A program made the position numbers and the translations under genes. From NCBI RefSeq assembly GCF_001680005.1, contig NC_033566.1, forward strand, positions 1,240,001-1,304,000: 64,000 bases of DNA, given 5' to 3'. Below the pieces are notes generated by a model. It ran no database searches. It had not been told where the DNA came from and saw nothing but the letters and a program-made list of their open reading frames with translations. Numbering within the stretch: position 1 is the first letter of the stretch; every line of letters begins with the position of its first letter. Source of the DNA: Plasmodium coatneyi. Taxonomy: Eukaryota; Apicomplexa; Aconoidasida; Haemosporida; Plasmodiidae. Below, one piece after another: positions 43,067 through 53,147 of the stretch.

Positions 43067-43959
43067 ACCTGCCAAGTGGAGACGCACTCACGTGAGGGTG
43101 GTGGACAACAACGCAGGTGCAAATATTGTTTAGCGTAAAAACGTTCCTCAAGTGGCACAAAAAAAGGAAGCTTGTGCTACGTGATGTCTCTGAAACGCAT
43201 ACCTCACACAGATGCAGTGCCAACTGGATAGGCTCAAAGAACCAATAAAGGAATGTGAAAAAAAAAAAAAAAAAAAAAAAAAAATTGTACAGCTAACTAG
43301 CGAAAAATGAAGAAGAAAAAAAAATAGCTATAAAACTGAAATGAAAAAAAAAAAAAAAAAAAAAAATATGTAAAAGAATAAGACTGGTACTATCTTCACA
43401 TATATGCAGCGTTGCCGAACGTATAACAGGAATGAATAAATATATATATACCTGTTTCGCAGAAGAATCATGTGTAGGCCCATCAGCTAAAAAACATCAA
43501 CTTTTCCTTCTTTTTTTTTTGTGCCTTTATATTAAGAATAGGGGTAAACCTCTCCTAGTGCAAATATTGGCATAATGCTAATTTTGCCGCGCCCACTCCA
43601 TATGTAAACTTAAAATGTACTGCACGCATATGAGTATATAAAGCGCTCCTACATTTTTTGGCAGCCGCTTTGGTTTGGCCCCGCGCTGGCGGTTCATCCC
43701 CCACAGATGTACATATGTTAATGACTATATTTTCATCTATACAAATATTTATTTTGTACCTATACTGATAATTTGAGGTACAATTTTTTGGTGCGCACCG
43801 GACTTTTTGCAACCGTCGCGCCTGCAGCATAGATATATATATGCACGCATATAGATGAAAAATAACGCTTCTGTGCTGTACACTGTTATTCATATATATA
43901 GCGAAGCTTAACCCTGCGATTGAGGCGAGAAAAAAATATTTGGTACATTACATATATAT

Positions 43960-44015
43960 ATGTGCACGGCCCCGCGGGTTCATGTCGAGCCGCGGTGAAT
44001 CTCGGCGATTCCTAA
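43960..44015. ncRNA. GC-rich double hairpin, possible structured RNA or regulatory element
   Basis: CCGCGG at 43972-43977 is repeated at 43990-43995 and can pair across a 12-base loop. It is followed by GAATC-TCGGC-GATTC at about 43997-44011, a second perfect 5-bp stem. The block is a GC island flanked by TATATA-rich DNA, the kind of context in which Plasmodium non-coding RNA genes stand out. I cannot match it to a known RNA family, and the strand is undetermined. Confidence 0.2.
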
Positions 44016-45117
44016 AGGAGAAACGTAGTAAGGCCCCTTAAAAATATTGTACTTATTATATATAGTTTATTATGTATATATGTACATATACATATTTTAT
44101 ATATATGCCCCATTTTTGTAATTATTTTTTCTCGCCTTGGCGCAAAAACCTAAAAGGTTCACGCACCCTCCTTAAATAACCAAAATTTGGTTTAACTTGG
44201 TAGAATCGCCAGGAAAGAAAAGGAAAAAAAAAAAAAGAGGCACAGCTGCTTTTTTGCATGTATTAAATTACGTCCTCTATGTAGTGGCAACGCAGTATAG
44301 TGCATATATATGCCTACGCCTTTATAAGTACATACCACATATATATTATATGTAACCTTTACCCTTGACGTCAGCATGACAATACGTTATATCAACATAA
44401 TTTAAAAATATGCACAATTGATTATTTTTTTTTTTTTTTTTAAGTGCGGGGTTAAACCATCGTTTATAAAAAATCCTGCTCTGCTCTTATGGGGTATGTT
44501 ATTGTACATCTATGAATTTGCATCTAACTTTATCCAAACCAAAACCGTTAGCCAACTGTTTTTTTTTTTTTTTCTTTATCCTTTGACCAATAAAAAAAAA
44601 AAGAAAGGAAGAAAAAAGATAGTACTTATATAATAGAAGCTAAGTTACTTCTTCCATCCCCTTCATTCTGCGATTTTATAAAATTATAAAGAGAAGTAAC
44701 CCATATATAATACTGCATATATTATATACATATATATTTATATGTATATATATATTCATTTATTTTATGTATATATTTTTTATATACATATACTACCGTC
44801 GTTAGATTTCGATTTGTACATTTCGTCTGTTTGTTCATATAAAAATTTTTTTTTTCTCTCTTTTTTATAATTTTATAAAAAAAAAAAAAATCACAGAATA
44901 TTATATGCACATAGATGTACAACGGCTTGTGCATGTACATAAGAGCATAACGCATAATGCCATCTACGTGACATATGCCTTTTGGAGCGTTCACGCATGT
45001 GTTACATACGTTGCTACGTAGTCATGCGTAGTGTATAATATATATATATACATGCTCATGTGGGAAGGCGTGGCCGTATTGCATAACCGCTTAGGGCTAC
45101 ATTCGAGCAAGAGTTGC

Positions 45118-45170
45118 GGGCTTTTTTTATAGCCCTTTCTCGCCGTCCTCACGTCATGTTAAAGAACATG
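45118..45170. other. Tandem short inverted repeats
   Basis: GGGCT at 45118-45122 pairs with AGCCC at 45131-45135 around a T-rich loop, and CATGTT at 45155-45160 pairs with AACATG at 45165-45170 around AAAG. Two adjacent perfect stems could be part of a 5' UTR structure or a terminator-like element. No family match is known. Confidence 0.4.
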
Positions 45171-45401
45171 GCTTTTTCGCACAGCAGTGTTTGCCTGCGC
45201 TGAAGTAGCCGCCAACTCGATATGTGCGTTTACATGCACAGGTAGAGGGTCGGCACGCAGGACGAACGCGTTATGTGCGACCATCCCAACACATAGCAGT
45301 CATTATCCAGTGGTACATAAGTACCTATATGTACGCCTTACTTAGATACCTATATGTAATTTCCCACATGCTCGCCTATGCATATGCATGTGTGTATTTA
45401 T

Positions 45402-45677
45402 CTATATAGATATGCTCACTGTGATTACTCCTATGGGGAGGCCTCTTATGCACGCTATTTCAGACGCATAGTCAAACATACATGTTGCATAGAAGAGTAC
45501 CCACCCACGGTGTAGCATTTTAGTAGATGCATATATTTTGTGTTCCGCCTCCGAAGTTCTAGTGTATTCACTTCTTTTTTCTTTTATCTTTTCATATTCG
45601 TGCTGTAAGAGCAACGACTTGTGCAGTATCTGCGCTAACCGCATTTGTGTACTTATCGAAAAATTAACCCCCTTCAT
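45402..45677 (-). CDS. Candidate ORF, 91 residues
   Basis: The ATG at 45677 opens a frame whose first 55 or so residues are protein-like and helical (for example SISTQMRLAQILHKSLLLQH, followed by EYEKIKEKRSEYTRTSEAEH). The remainder turns Cys/Ile-rich and could be read-through past a donor (CACC|GTGGGT near 45507). The helical part resembles a coiled-coil of SNARE-like length, but no membrane anchor exon was found downstream on that strand. No gene is known to me at this position between RNase H2A and the kinase, so this is tentative. Confidence 0.25.
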   Translation of the reverse strand: MKGVNFSISTQMRLAQILHKSLLLQHEYEKIKEKRSEYTRTSEAEHKIYASTKMLHRGWVLFYATCMFDYASEIACIRGLPIGVITVSISI

Positions 45678-47016
45678 GATGCAATCAAATTAGGTTTTAT
45701 TTATGTTTTTTATTTTATTAGCCCCTTTTAATGTTAGACTCCTTCGTATGAAGGTTATTTAATCCTGTCCATTTGTCCGCACGTTTTTTTTCTTACATAT
45801 GTGCAACGGTAGATCCGTCGTGTAACATTCCGTTCTGGTTATAGAATATCTTGTTCTTTTTTCACGCGCAGATGTATGTCCAATTGCACCTTCGTATGTG
45901 AATAGCTTCGAATGTGAGTGCCTATGTGTACCGTTGAGTGATCATTGTCTCCTTCCACATGTGGAAAGGAGCTCATCCTTGAACGCGCGAACGTTTGGCT
46001 TTATTGAGTTCTTCCCGTTTTATAGTGCACCCAATCTAAGCACACCCTTGTAATACGTACAACTTAAGTTTTTATTTTAGTCAATTTTTTTTATTTTTTT
46101 TATTTTCTAGCCTGTCAAATCTTGATGACATAAGTGGGATTGCATCTGCTACACCCACCGCAAAAGTGTCTCCTCTATTTGTGTTTAGTTTCGTGAGTGC
46201 CACTAGGCTATGCCTACGTACGTACGCGGTTTCACATCAGGGTGTGTTCTCCTTACCTTGATCACATTGTGTTATTTTTGTATTGTAATAACTGCTACTT
46301 GGCATTGCGCTCTGTAGGAGTATGTCCCGTTGTACGGGGATGATATGCCATTTAATTTGATTTTTATTAATTCGTATGCAGGCTATACGTAGCGTGCTGC
46401 TTGTATGTAAATATATGTATGCTTGTCGAAATCGCGTGACGACCGTTTCTTCAGTGCAGTTTTTTTTTTTTTTTTACACAACTTTTTAAGAACTGAAGTG
46501 TAGACTCTGAGGTGAGGTGACCAACAGGTTCATACAAACAAACGTGCAGTTGTATATTTGTTACGCACCTTTGGATTTTACCGTCGGGCAGGTGCCTCTG
46601 AGGAGATACAAAAGAAAAAGGAAGGCACAGAACCACACGCACAGGCAAGTGCATATATATTATAATAACCCTTTCAAAGGCGAAGGAACTCATTTTGCGC
46701 CTACTAAAAAACGGGACACCATATAACGCACCCGTAGTAAGTGACGGAGATATCTCCACGCAGCACTTGCATTGTTAGCCAAACGTACAGTTACGTCCGT
46801 TCACGTTGCAACCCACCTGTCCAATCTTCACAAAAAGTAATAATGCACATTGGAGTATGTTTAGGAGCCGTTCTGGTTATCGCAAATAAATGAAAAAAAA
46901 AAAAAAAAAAAAAGTGATACAACGGAATTGTAATTGTATCGTAGACGTGTACCCATCTAGGTGAAGTAAAACCAACGTGGAGACCAAAAGAAAGATTAGC
47001 CCCACCCACAGAAAAA

Positions 47017-50000
47017 ATGTTCAAGGGAAGCAGCAGCAGAATGAGTGGGCACTCATTTTATGGGAACCCAAATGAGCAGGACATGAGTAACCACCACCCT
47101 AAGGGCAGCAATAGCGTTTTCTGTAGTAACATCATTTCGAGGCAAGAATTTAATAGGGACTTCCTGAGGAGTAGAAATGTTTTAGAGGAACAAAATATGA
47201 ACGGAGGTTCGAATGGCCTTTCCAAGGTGGGGAGTGGAAACAACGGCATGGTGTATGTGAATAGCCATGGAGAGTTCGTCCATTTGGATTATAGCGGTCA
47301 TGCCGCCCATAGGGGCATCAAGGGGCAGATATACAGCGGGCATGTAAATGGGCATGCAAACGGGCACATAAATGGGCACGTAAACGGACACGCAAACGGG
47401 CACGCAAACGGCCACGTTGGAGGCCATTTTAACAGTCAACTTAGCGGCCACCTGAGCAGTCAAGCTAGTGGCCATTTTAGCAGACCCAGCTTGAGCGGAA
47501 GTAACGTCTTTAAGAAGGTCCCCCACAGTCAAGGTGAATACATACACGCGGACCTCTTTGGGGACAAAACGAATATTCACCATAGGGCAAGTCTGGGTAA
47601 CAACTCCCCCATGATCAACCCACGTACGAACAACTGCAACGTTAGCGCCAATGAAATAATGAACAAACGTTTATTTATAAATAACCTCATCCAAATAAAG
47701 GAAAAACTGAACAACATTAAAAGGGAGAGGATGGATTATGAGAAGGAGGACGAAGCGAAGGAAGTGGAGGAGAGTGCTAACTACATGGTCCATTTGAAAA
47801 GTTACGAGAAAATAAAAAATTCGTATTCTTTAACGAATGTAAATAAAGTGCAGGAGAAAATTATGAACAAGATGAAGGCCCAGGAGGAGAAAAAAAAAAT
47901 GTCTTACAATAACTTTTTTGAGGATTGCCGGGGGGATGTGGAATACCCCAACGGACGCCCCATCCATACATCCCAGCAGAAGCAGCAGCAGCAGCAACAG
48001 TATGCCAAGTTTGAAAAGAGGAAAAGCGTTGAACAGAGGGATGAAGAGAGCAACTACGTGTTCTACGACTTGAAGCAGTACCTGGGGGAGAACCACCGCC
48101 AGAAGAAGGGCTACTTTCCAGTGAATGCTACTTATGGGGCGAAGCAGGGGGAAAGACCAAACCATCGTCCATGTGAACGGGTCGGTGATCGGATAGGAGA
48201 ACAACTGAATGAGCCACTCCAGGGTAGGAAGTACGATAGCCACTTGGACCGAAAGTGTAATAATTTGCACGATGGTCATTTAGAAAAATTCTTTATCAGA
48301 AAAGAAGACCAAGAAACGGAGCAACAGCAAAAGCAAAGTAAATACGAGCAATTTCAAAAAATGGAGAGAGGAGTCAGTGGAGCAAATGACCATATGATGA
48401 TGATGATGCTGGAACAGGAAAGTTTACAAAACGCTATGCAAAAACATCCAGGCGCGTCAAAATCTTTGTATACAAACAATTTGAAGGGCCTTAAGGTGGT
48501 TGATAATGGTATGTGTTGTCTATCCCCAGAGGAAGCCAATCTGAAGGGGAAGAAAAACATACCAACGATGATGTATTTAGGGGGGTCTGTTCCTTCTGCA
48601 GGAGTAGCCCCTATTGGGGGTGTCCCATGTGGCAACGTGTATGACGTGCCGACTAGCTTATATTTGAGCAAGGGACTAAGGGATGAAGATAATTTGAAGA
48701 GAATGCTAAACGCCAGCACGAAGAAGGTTTTAAATTATGAGGAGGATTATCAGTTACCATCATCGGAGAGGCATGATTTGTACAGGAGTAAAAAAAACGG
48801 AGGAGGTGCAGGTGGTTTGGAAAACGGAGCAGGGACACAAATTGGAATAGCATCTACACCTTTAAGGAATGAAAATGAAAGTTACGTGGGGAAAAGTTGC
48901 AGCTGCGCCAATTATGGGAAGAAGAAAGGGGGAGTTAACGCAGCAGTAGCGGGGGGGAACAATTCCGGAGATCACCTCAAGAAGGTGGTATTGAAAAGCG
49001 AAAAGAGTGGAAAGCTGCATGAACAAGTCAAGGGTAACGGTGACCTGCGTGTGGAAAACCATAAAGGTGAAAAAAACGCATGCAGGAAAAACAGTGCTGG
49101 ATCTATGAGCAACAACATCAACTTGAACGTGTCTGACACGGACATTAATGGGAACAAGAACTCGAGCGAGAAGAGGAACTCCTACGATAACAACAACAAT
49201 AACAGCAATAACAATAACAACAGTAACAACAATAATAATAATAACAGTAATGGAAACAACGTAGACAACACGGTGGCGTACTTCAAGGAGAACTGCCTAA
49301 GCAATGAAAACGTCGTATACGATGAGGAGAAGAAAATTTTCAAAACAAAGGAAAACTGTAATATTAAAATATATAGGAGGAGTCTAGAAAAGGAGAAAAT
49401 GCTCAACTTTCCTCTCATCCATTTGGGTGAAAATGACGTTATAGTTAAAAGGATAAAATTATACTACCCCCTGAGGAATGAAAATATATTTACAAATATT
49501 TCAAAAATTATTTTCATGACAAGTACGAATATCTGCTCATTGTATCTTAGTGATTCGTATCTCATTCATTATGATGACGTGAAAATTCAATCCTACCTTT
49601 CGAAGGGAGGCTTTGGAGTTGTTTACAAGGGCGTCCTTCTGAGGAAAGTAAAGAAGTGCGAGATGCTGTATGGCGCCAGTGGGAAGCACAGCAAGGCGCT
49701 ACCAAACCAGGATGGCTTAAAGGGGCTAGGCGGAGTTAGCGGCCTTAACGGGGTTAGTGGTGAAGCTGCAGGGAAAACAGAAAGGAGAAGAAGTACACAT
49801 AGGCAGTTGAACGGGGAGGATAATGATGAATATGATCAGGATAACGATGAGGATGAGGAGGAATACGGACAGGAGCAACAATTGCAGGAGCAACAACTGC
49901 AGGAACATCAAGTGGAGGAACAACAGCTGGAAGAGCAGCGAAATGTGCTTCCCCCGGGGGCAGAGGACAACCACGTGGATGGACTAAATCAAGACGGTTC

Positions 50001-52992
50001 CAGCAACTACGCAGATAATAGCAATATACACGATGGTGCAGAATCGAAGGGTAATTCTGGCCATGGCAGTGGGCGAAATGGAAGCAGCACCCCCAAGGGA
50101 AGTTGCCCAAACAAGCAGTTCCCTATGAAGAAGAAGAAAAGCCACAACAGCGATAGTAGCAAGCTTAGCAGAAGCACCAAAAAGTTGTGCAACCTGCGAA
50201 ACCAGTTGATTGAGAAAATATTCGACAGGTTCAACAATCCGGTAGATCCCAACGGTGGTAGCAATGGCATGAATGGTGAGCACCCCGTCGAGGGTGCAGA
50301 TAGAGAACAGTTGGGCGAGGAACAACCGGAGGAGGAAGAGGACGACGAAGTGGAGGAAGAAAAAAACAATTGTGCCATTGAAAATATTCTAAAAAGTTGG
50401 GATGATAAGGAGAATGAAGAGAGGAAAAAGAAAGCGAGCAACCATGAGGATTATAACGTGAATAAGGAAACTGAGGGATTGTTCCTGAGGAAGGACCAAA
50501 AATCGGGCAGTGGCAATGTGCCCCAAGGGGAAGGTGCGGAAGATGCTGAACTCGGAGCAGGTGTGGAGGACGCGGCCGAAAAGGTGGACCTGAAAAAGGG
50601 AGCCAATTGTATACACGTACAGGAAATAAGAAAGTTAAAAAAAAAAATGCTTAACTTTATTTATTCCAAAAAGATGAGTGATAAGATAATAATTGACAGA
50701 GATGAATTTTTTATCGAAGCAAAGAGAATTTTTTATAAATTAAAAATGATGAATAATACGGAGTTGGAGAAAAAATACCATGAAGAAATAATTGCCTACT
50801 TGTTGCTAGACGTTTATCATAATAACGTGGCCTACAAGAATAGCCTCTCCTTCCTCTACGTTAAAGGAAAAAATATAATAACCTACGGAATGAATAAGGA
50901 AAGCCTATACATATTTGACAATAAGAATATTTTCCACTACTACAGTGATAAGTGCATATTTAAAATTGTCTTTATCGATGAGCATAAGGAACTGAAGAAG
51001 TACCAAAGCCTGACCGTCTTCAATGTGCTAAACAATGAAAGGATGATGAAGAGCTCTTCCCTCCTCAAACACGAAATTAATAAGCATAAAAATGGACTGA
51101 ATAAATTGGCCATCATTCCTTTTAGTAAGATGAATATGAGTCATCTTCTGAATGCGTTAATTTTTGGCTTTTTGAAATTCCTTTTCAATTTGAGGAAGAA
51201 GTATCACAAGCAGCCGAATAATTGCTCGTGCGCTCCGCAAGGGGAGGACCTGCAGGGAAACACCAACGGAAACTGTTTGAACAAAATGGTCGAGACGGAA
51301 CAAGGGAACCAGACGAACAGCCAAAATAATAACGCCTTCTTCTCCAACCTGAACTATACCAACTCGGATGCGTGTGGTGAAGGCGCTTTCAATTTTAATA
51401 AGGAAGATAGAGACGCCATGATCCTGCAGGAGAAAATTAACATGCTCGATGAGTTCCTCTGCTGCAATTATGAGGAAGTCAGCGCGGATTGTGCGGGAGG
51501 GAAAAGCAAAATGATGAATGGTGGCACTGGGAACAATGAGAGGAGTGACGAGACGGAAAATAACAACGGAGCTGGCAGTGGGGGAACCGCCCATGGTAGT
51601 AGCGGACGCAGCAACAACGTACAGAGGGACGAGGCAGACAAAATGGGAAGCACAAACAAGGCCAACATGCACCTGAGCAATAACGGTGCGGGAAGCAGCA
51701 CCGTGCTGAACACCAACAATACGGATGAATCTAAAACGACCATGTTGATGAATGTGTCTAGGAATAAAAACGCTTTTAAGGAGTATGGCAATGAGAGGGA
51801 GTACAACTACGGCCCGAAGGTGAGCAACCTGGAAAAGGCGCAGCAGAGGCATCTGGAGGATGTATGCGCTGAAAATAGCGATAAGCAGGAGGACGTGGAG
51901 GAAGGAAAAGAAGGAGAAAGTGACGATGAAGAAAGAGCTTTTCATTCCCTGTCTCGTGCGGGAAGGAAAGAAAAATGTACAGGGGAGAAGGGATTACCTG
52001 AGGAGAAAAATGCAGCAACCATAAGGGCGACGAAAGGTTCAAGAGTTAGAGTAGATGATAAAGGGGTTAAAAACGCCAAGGTGACATCCTTATACGTGGA
52101 AGGGAAAAACCTGATGAAAATGAAAACCGGGTCAGATGGAAAAGGCGTGAAAAATATGACTAATATGACAAATGTAACTGGCGACGTGAAGGAAGAAGCG
52201 CCTGAGGGGAGAAATACAACGAACGAATCAGCAAAAGGAGGAGAGGAAGAAACGTGCGAAGAGAGCGAAGAAGTGGTACAGGTAAAAACCCCAGTTGCTA
52301 TAAAAATACACGATCTGAAAGACAGCAAAAATTTAAAAAACTTTTTAAGAGAAATAGAAATATATAAAAATATTCAACGCCCAAATATTTGTACCTTCTA
52401 TGGAATATGCATCAGATCGAATAAGTTGATGTTACTGTTGGAGTATTACCCTAAGGGTAATTTATTTAATTTTTTAAAAAATAAAAATAAAATTCACAAA
52501 AAGCAGAGACTGGCATGGGCATCCGAAATGTGTTCTATTGTTCATGGTTTTCATACACATAACCCGCCCGTTATAAATGGAGATATAAAAACATCCAACG
52601 TGTTGATAGACAATAATATGCACTTAGTTATGTGCGATTTTGGAAAAGCTCGTTTTAAGAATTCAAAGCTTTACAGCAATTTTGGCTCCTATAGATATAT
52701 GGCCCCTGAGACCTTTAGCTGTACATCTGAAGTGACAGAGAAGATTGATATATGGAGTTTGGCGTGCTGCATCGTTGAAATATTTTCGAGCAAATATCCA
52801 TACCATAATTTATCGAAGAATGTAAAAATACGACATGAGTTGCTCGTCAATAAGAAGACCCCCCATATTCCAAACTTTCTACCCAACTCGATGAAGAAGT
52901 GCCTGCAGAGGTGCTTCAGCTTCACTCCCGAGGAGAGACCCTGTGCATATGAGATGTACAAGTGCTTGAAGAAAATCAAGGTCGTCGAGTGA
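47017..52992 (+). CDS. TKL4: TKL-type protein kinase with split catalytic domain
   Basis: A single exon of 1991 residues. The N-terminal half is low-complexity: NGH repeats at about 107-151, poly-Gln near 322 and poly-Asn near 724-748. The kinase begins with the glycine loop SKGGFGVVYKG at 862-872. About 890 residues then intervene before VAIK (Lys1763) and the rest of the catalytic core: Glu in the alphaC segment FLREIEIYKN, a catalytic loop INGDIKTSN with Asp1856, DFG at 1874-1876 and APE at 1896-1898. His-Arg of the usual HRD is Asn-Gly here. The core is most like tyrosine-kinase-like or receptor-type plant kinases. The insert includes acidic and Gln-rich tracts and an ordered-looking segment at about 1200-1400. 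By gene order it should be the parasite TKL4; that name is from memory and position. Kinase activity is likely, as Lys, Asp, Asn and DFG are all kept. Confidence 0.9.
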   Translation: MFKGSSSRMSGHSFYGNPNEQDMSNHHPKGSNSVFCSNIISRQEFNRDFLRSRNVLEEQNMNGGSNGLSKVGSGNNGMVYVNSHGEFVHLDYSGHAAHRGIKGQIYSGHVNGHANGHINGHVNGHANGHANGHVGGHFNSQLSGHLSSQASGHFSRPSLSGSNVFKKVPHSQGEYIHADLFGDKTNIHHRASLGNNSPMINPRTNNCNVSANEIMNKRLFINNLIQIKEKLNNIKRERMDYEKEDEAKEVEESANYMVHLKSYEKIKNSYSLTNVNKVQEKIMNKMKAQEEKKKMSYNNFFEDCRGDVEYPNGRPIHTSQQKQQQQQQYAKFEKRKSVEQRDEESNYVFYDLKQYLGENHRQKKGYFPVNATYGAKQGERPNHRPCERVGDRIGEQLNEPLQGRKYDSHLDRKCNNLHDGHLEKFFIRKEDQETEQQQKQSKYEQFQKMERGVSGANDHMMMMMLEQESLQNAMQKHPGASKSLYTNNLKGLKVVDNGMCCLSPEEANLKGKKNIPTMMYLGGSVPSAGVAPIGGVPCGNVYDVPTSLYLSKGLRDEDNLKRMLNASTKKVLNYEEDYQLPSSERHDLYRSKKNGGGAGGLENGAGTQIGIASTPLRNENESYVGKSCSCANYGKKKGGVNAAVAGGNNSGDHLKKVVLKSEKSGKLHEQVKGNGDLRVENHKGEKNACRKNSAGSMSNNINLNVSDTDINGNKNSSEKRNSYDNNNNNSNNNNNSNNNNNNNSNGNNVDNTVAYFKENCLSNENVVYDEEKKIFKTKENCNIKIYRRSLEKEKMLNFPLIHLGENDVIVKRIKLYYPLRNENIFTNISKIIFMTSTNICSLYLSDSYLIHYDDVKIQSYLSKGGFGVVYKGVLLRKVKKCEMLYGASGKHSKALPNQDGLKGLGGVSGLNGVSGEAAGKTERRRSTHRQLNGEDNDEYDQDNDEDEEEYGQEQQLQEQQLQEHQVEEQQLEEQRNVLPPGAEDNHVDGLNQDGSSNYADNSNIHDGAESKGNSGHGSGRNGSSTPKGSCPNKQFPMKKKKSHNSDSSKLSRSTKKLCNLRNQLIEKIFDRFNNPVDPNGGSNGMNGEHPVEGADREQLGEEQPEEEEDDEVEEEKNNCAIENILKSWDDKENEERKKKASNHEDYNVNKETEGLFLRKDQKSGSGNVPQGEGAEDAELGAGVEDAAEKVDLKKGANCIHVQEIRKLKKKMLNFIYSKKMSDKIIIDRDEFFIEAKRIFYKLKMMNNTELEKKYHEEIIAYLLLDVYHNNVAYKNSLSFLYVKGKNIITYGMNKESLYIFDNKNIFHYYSDKCIFKIVFIDEHKELKKYQSLTVFNVLNNERMMKSSSLLKHEINKHKNGLNKLAIIPFSKMNMSHLLNALIFGFLKFLFNLRKKYHKQPNNCSCAPQGEDLQGNTNGNCLNKMVETEQGNQTNSQNNNAFFSNLNYTNSDACGEGAFNFNKEDRDAMILQEKINMLDEFLCCNYEEVSADCAGGKSKMMNGGTGNNERSDETENNNGAGSGGTAHGSSGRSNNVQRDEADKMGSTNKANMHLSNNGAGSSTVLNTNNTDESKTTMLMNVSRNKNAFKEYGNEREYNYGPKVSNLEKAQQRHLEDVCAENSDKQEDVEEGKEGESDDEERAFHSLSRAGRKEKCTGEKGLPEEKNAATIRATKGSRVRVDDKGVKNAKVTSLYVEGKNLMKMKTGSDGKGVKNMTNMTNVTGDVKEEAPEGRNTTNESAKGGEEETCEESEEVVQVKTPVAIKIHDLKDSKNLKNFLREIEIYKNIQRPNICTFYGICIRSNKLMLLLEYYPKGNLFNFLKNKNKIHKKQRLAWASEMCSIVHGFHTHNPPVINGDIKTSNVLIDNNMHLVMCDFGKARFKNSKLYSNFGSYRYMAPETFSCTSEVTEKIDIWSLACCIVEIFSSKYPYHNLSKNVKIRHELLVNKKTPHIPNFLPNSMKKCLQRCFSFTPEERPCAYEMYKCLKKIKVVE
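47335..47485 (+). repeat. NGH(A/V/I) coding repeat in the kinase
   Basis: About eight units of the type G-H-x-N (GHVNGHANGHINGHVNGHAN) are encoded by a 12-bp tandem unit 'ggg cat/cac gcaaac'. The unit then degrades into GHFNSQLSGHLSSQASGHF. The regular His spacing could bind metal ions, although such His/Asn repeats in Plasmodium are often neutral. Copy number probably varies between strains. Confidence 0.9.
49186..49260 (+). repeat. Poly-asparagine tract in the kinase
   Basis: AAC/AAT repeats encode about 25 residues of Asn broken by single Ser residues (about 724-748). This is a typical Plasmodium homopolymer tract placed in the disordered region just before the ordered N-lobe flank. Confidence 0.95.
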
Positions 52993-53116
52993 TCACCCCA
53001 CGGGAGAGGGAAACCACCTTGTGAGAGGCCACGTCACATCTTGTGCGCGTGTTACAACCGTTGGGTGGGTTTACTCTTCCCATTTCGAGCGATAGCGCAA
53101 TAGGGGGAAAATGTAA

Positions 53117-53147
<31 letters not shown>

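Larger units (their letters stand above)
41382..47016. other. Long divergent spacer between RNase H2A and the TKL kinase
   Basis: About 5.6 kb with no strongly supported gene. It contains extensive TA-rich DNA (44040-44110, 44700-44790), A/T homopolymers (41721-41743, 43260-43284, 43343-43366), short hairpins and a GC-rich palindromic cluster near 43960-44015. Candidate short ORFs at 42896-43066 (+) and 45402-45677 (-) are listed separately. It must include both promoters, and its size is large for two housekeeping genes. Confidence 0.5.
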
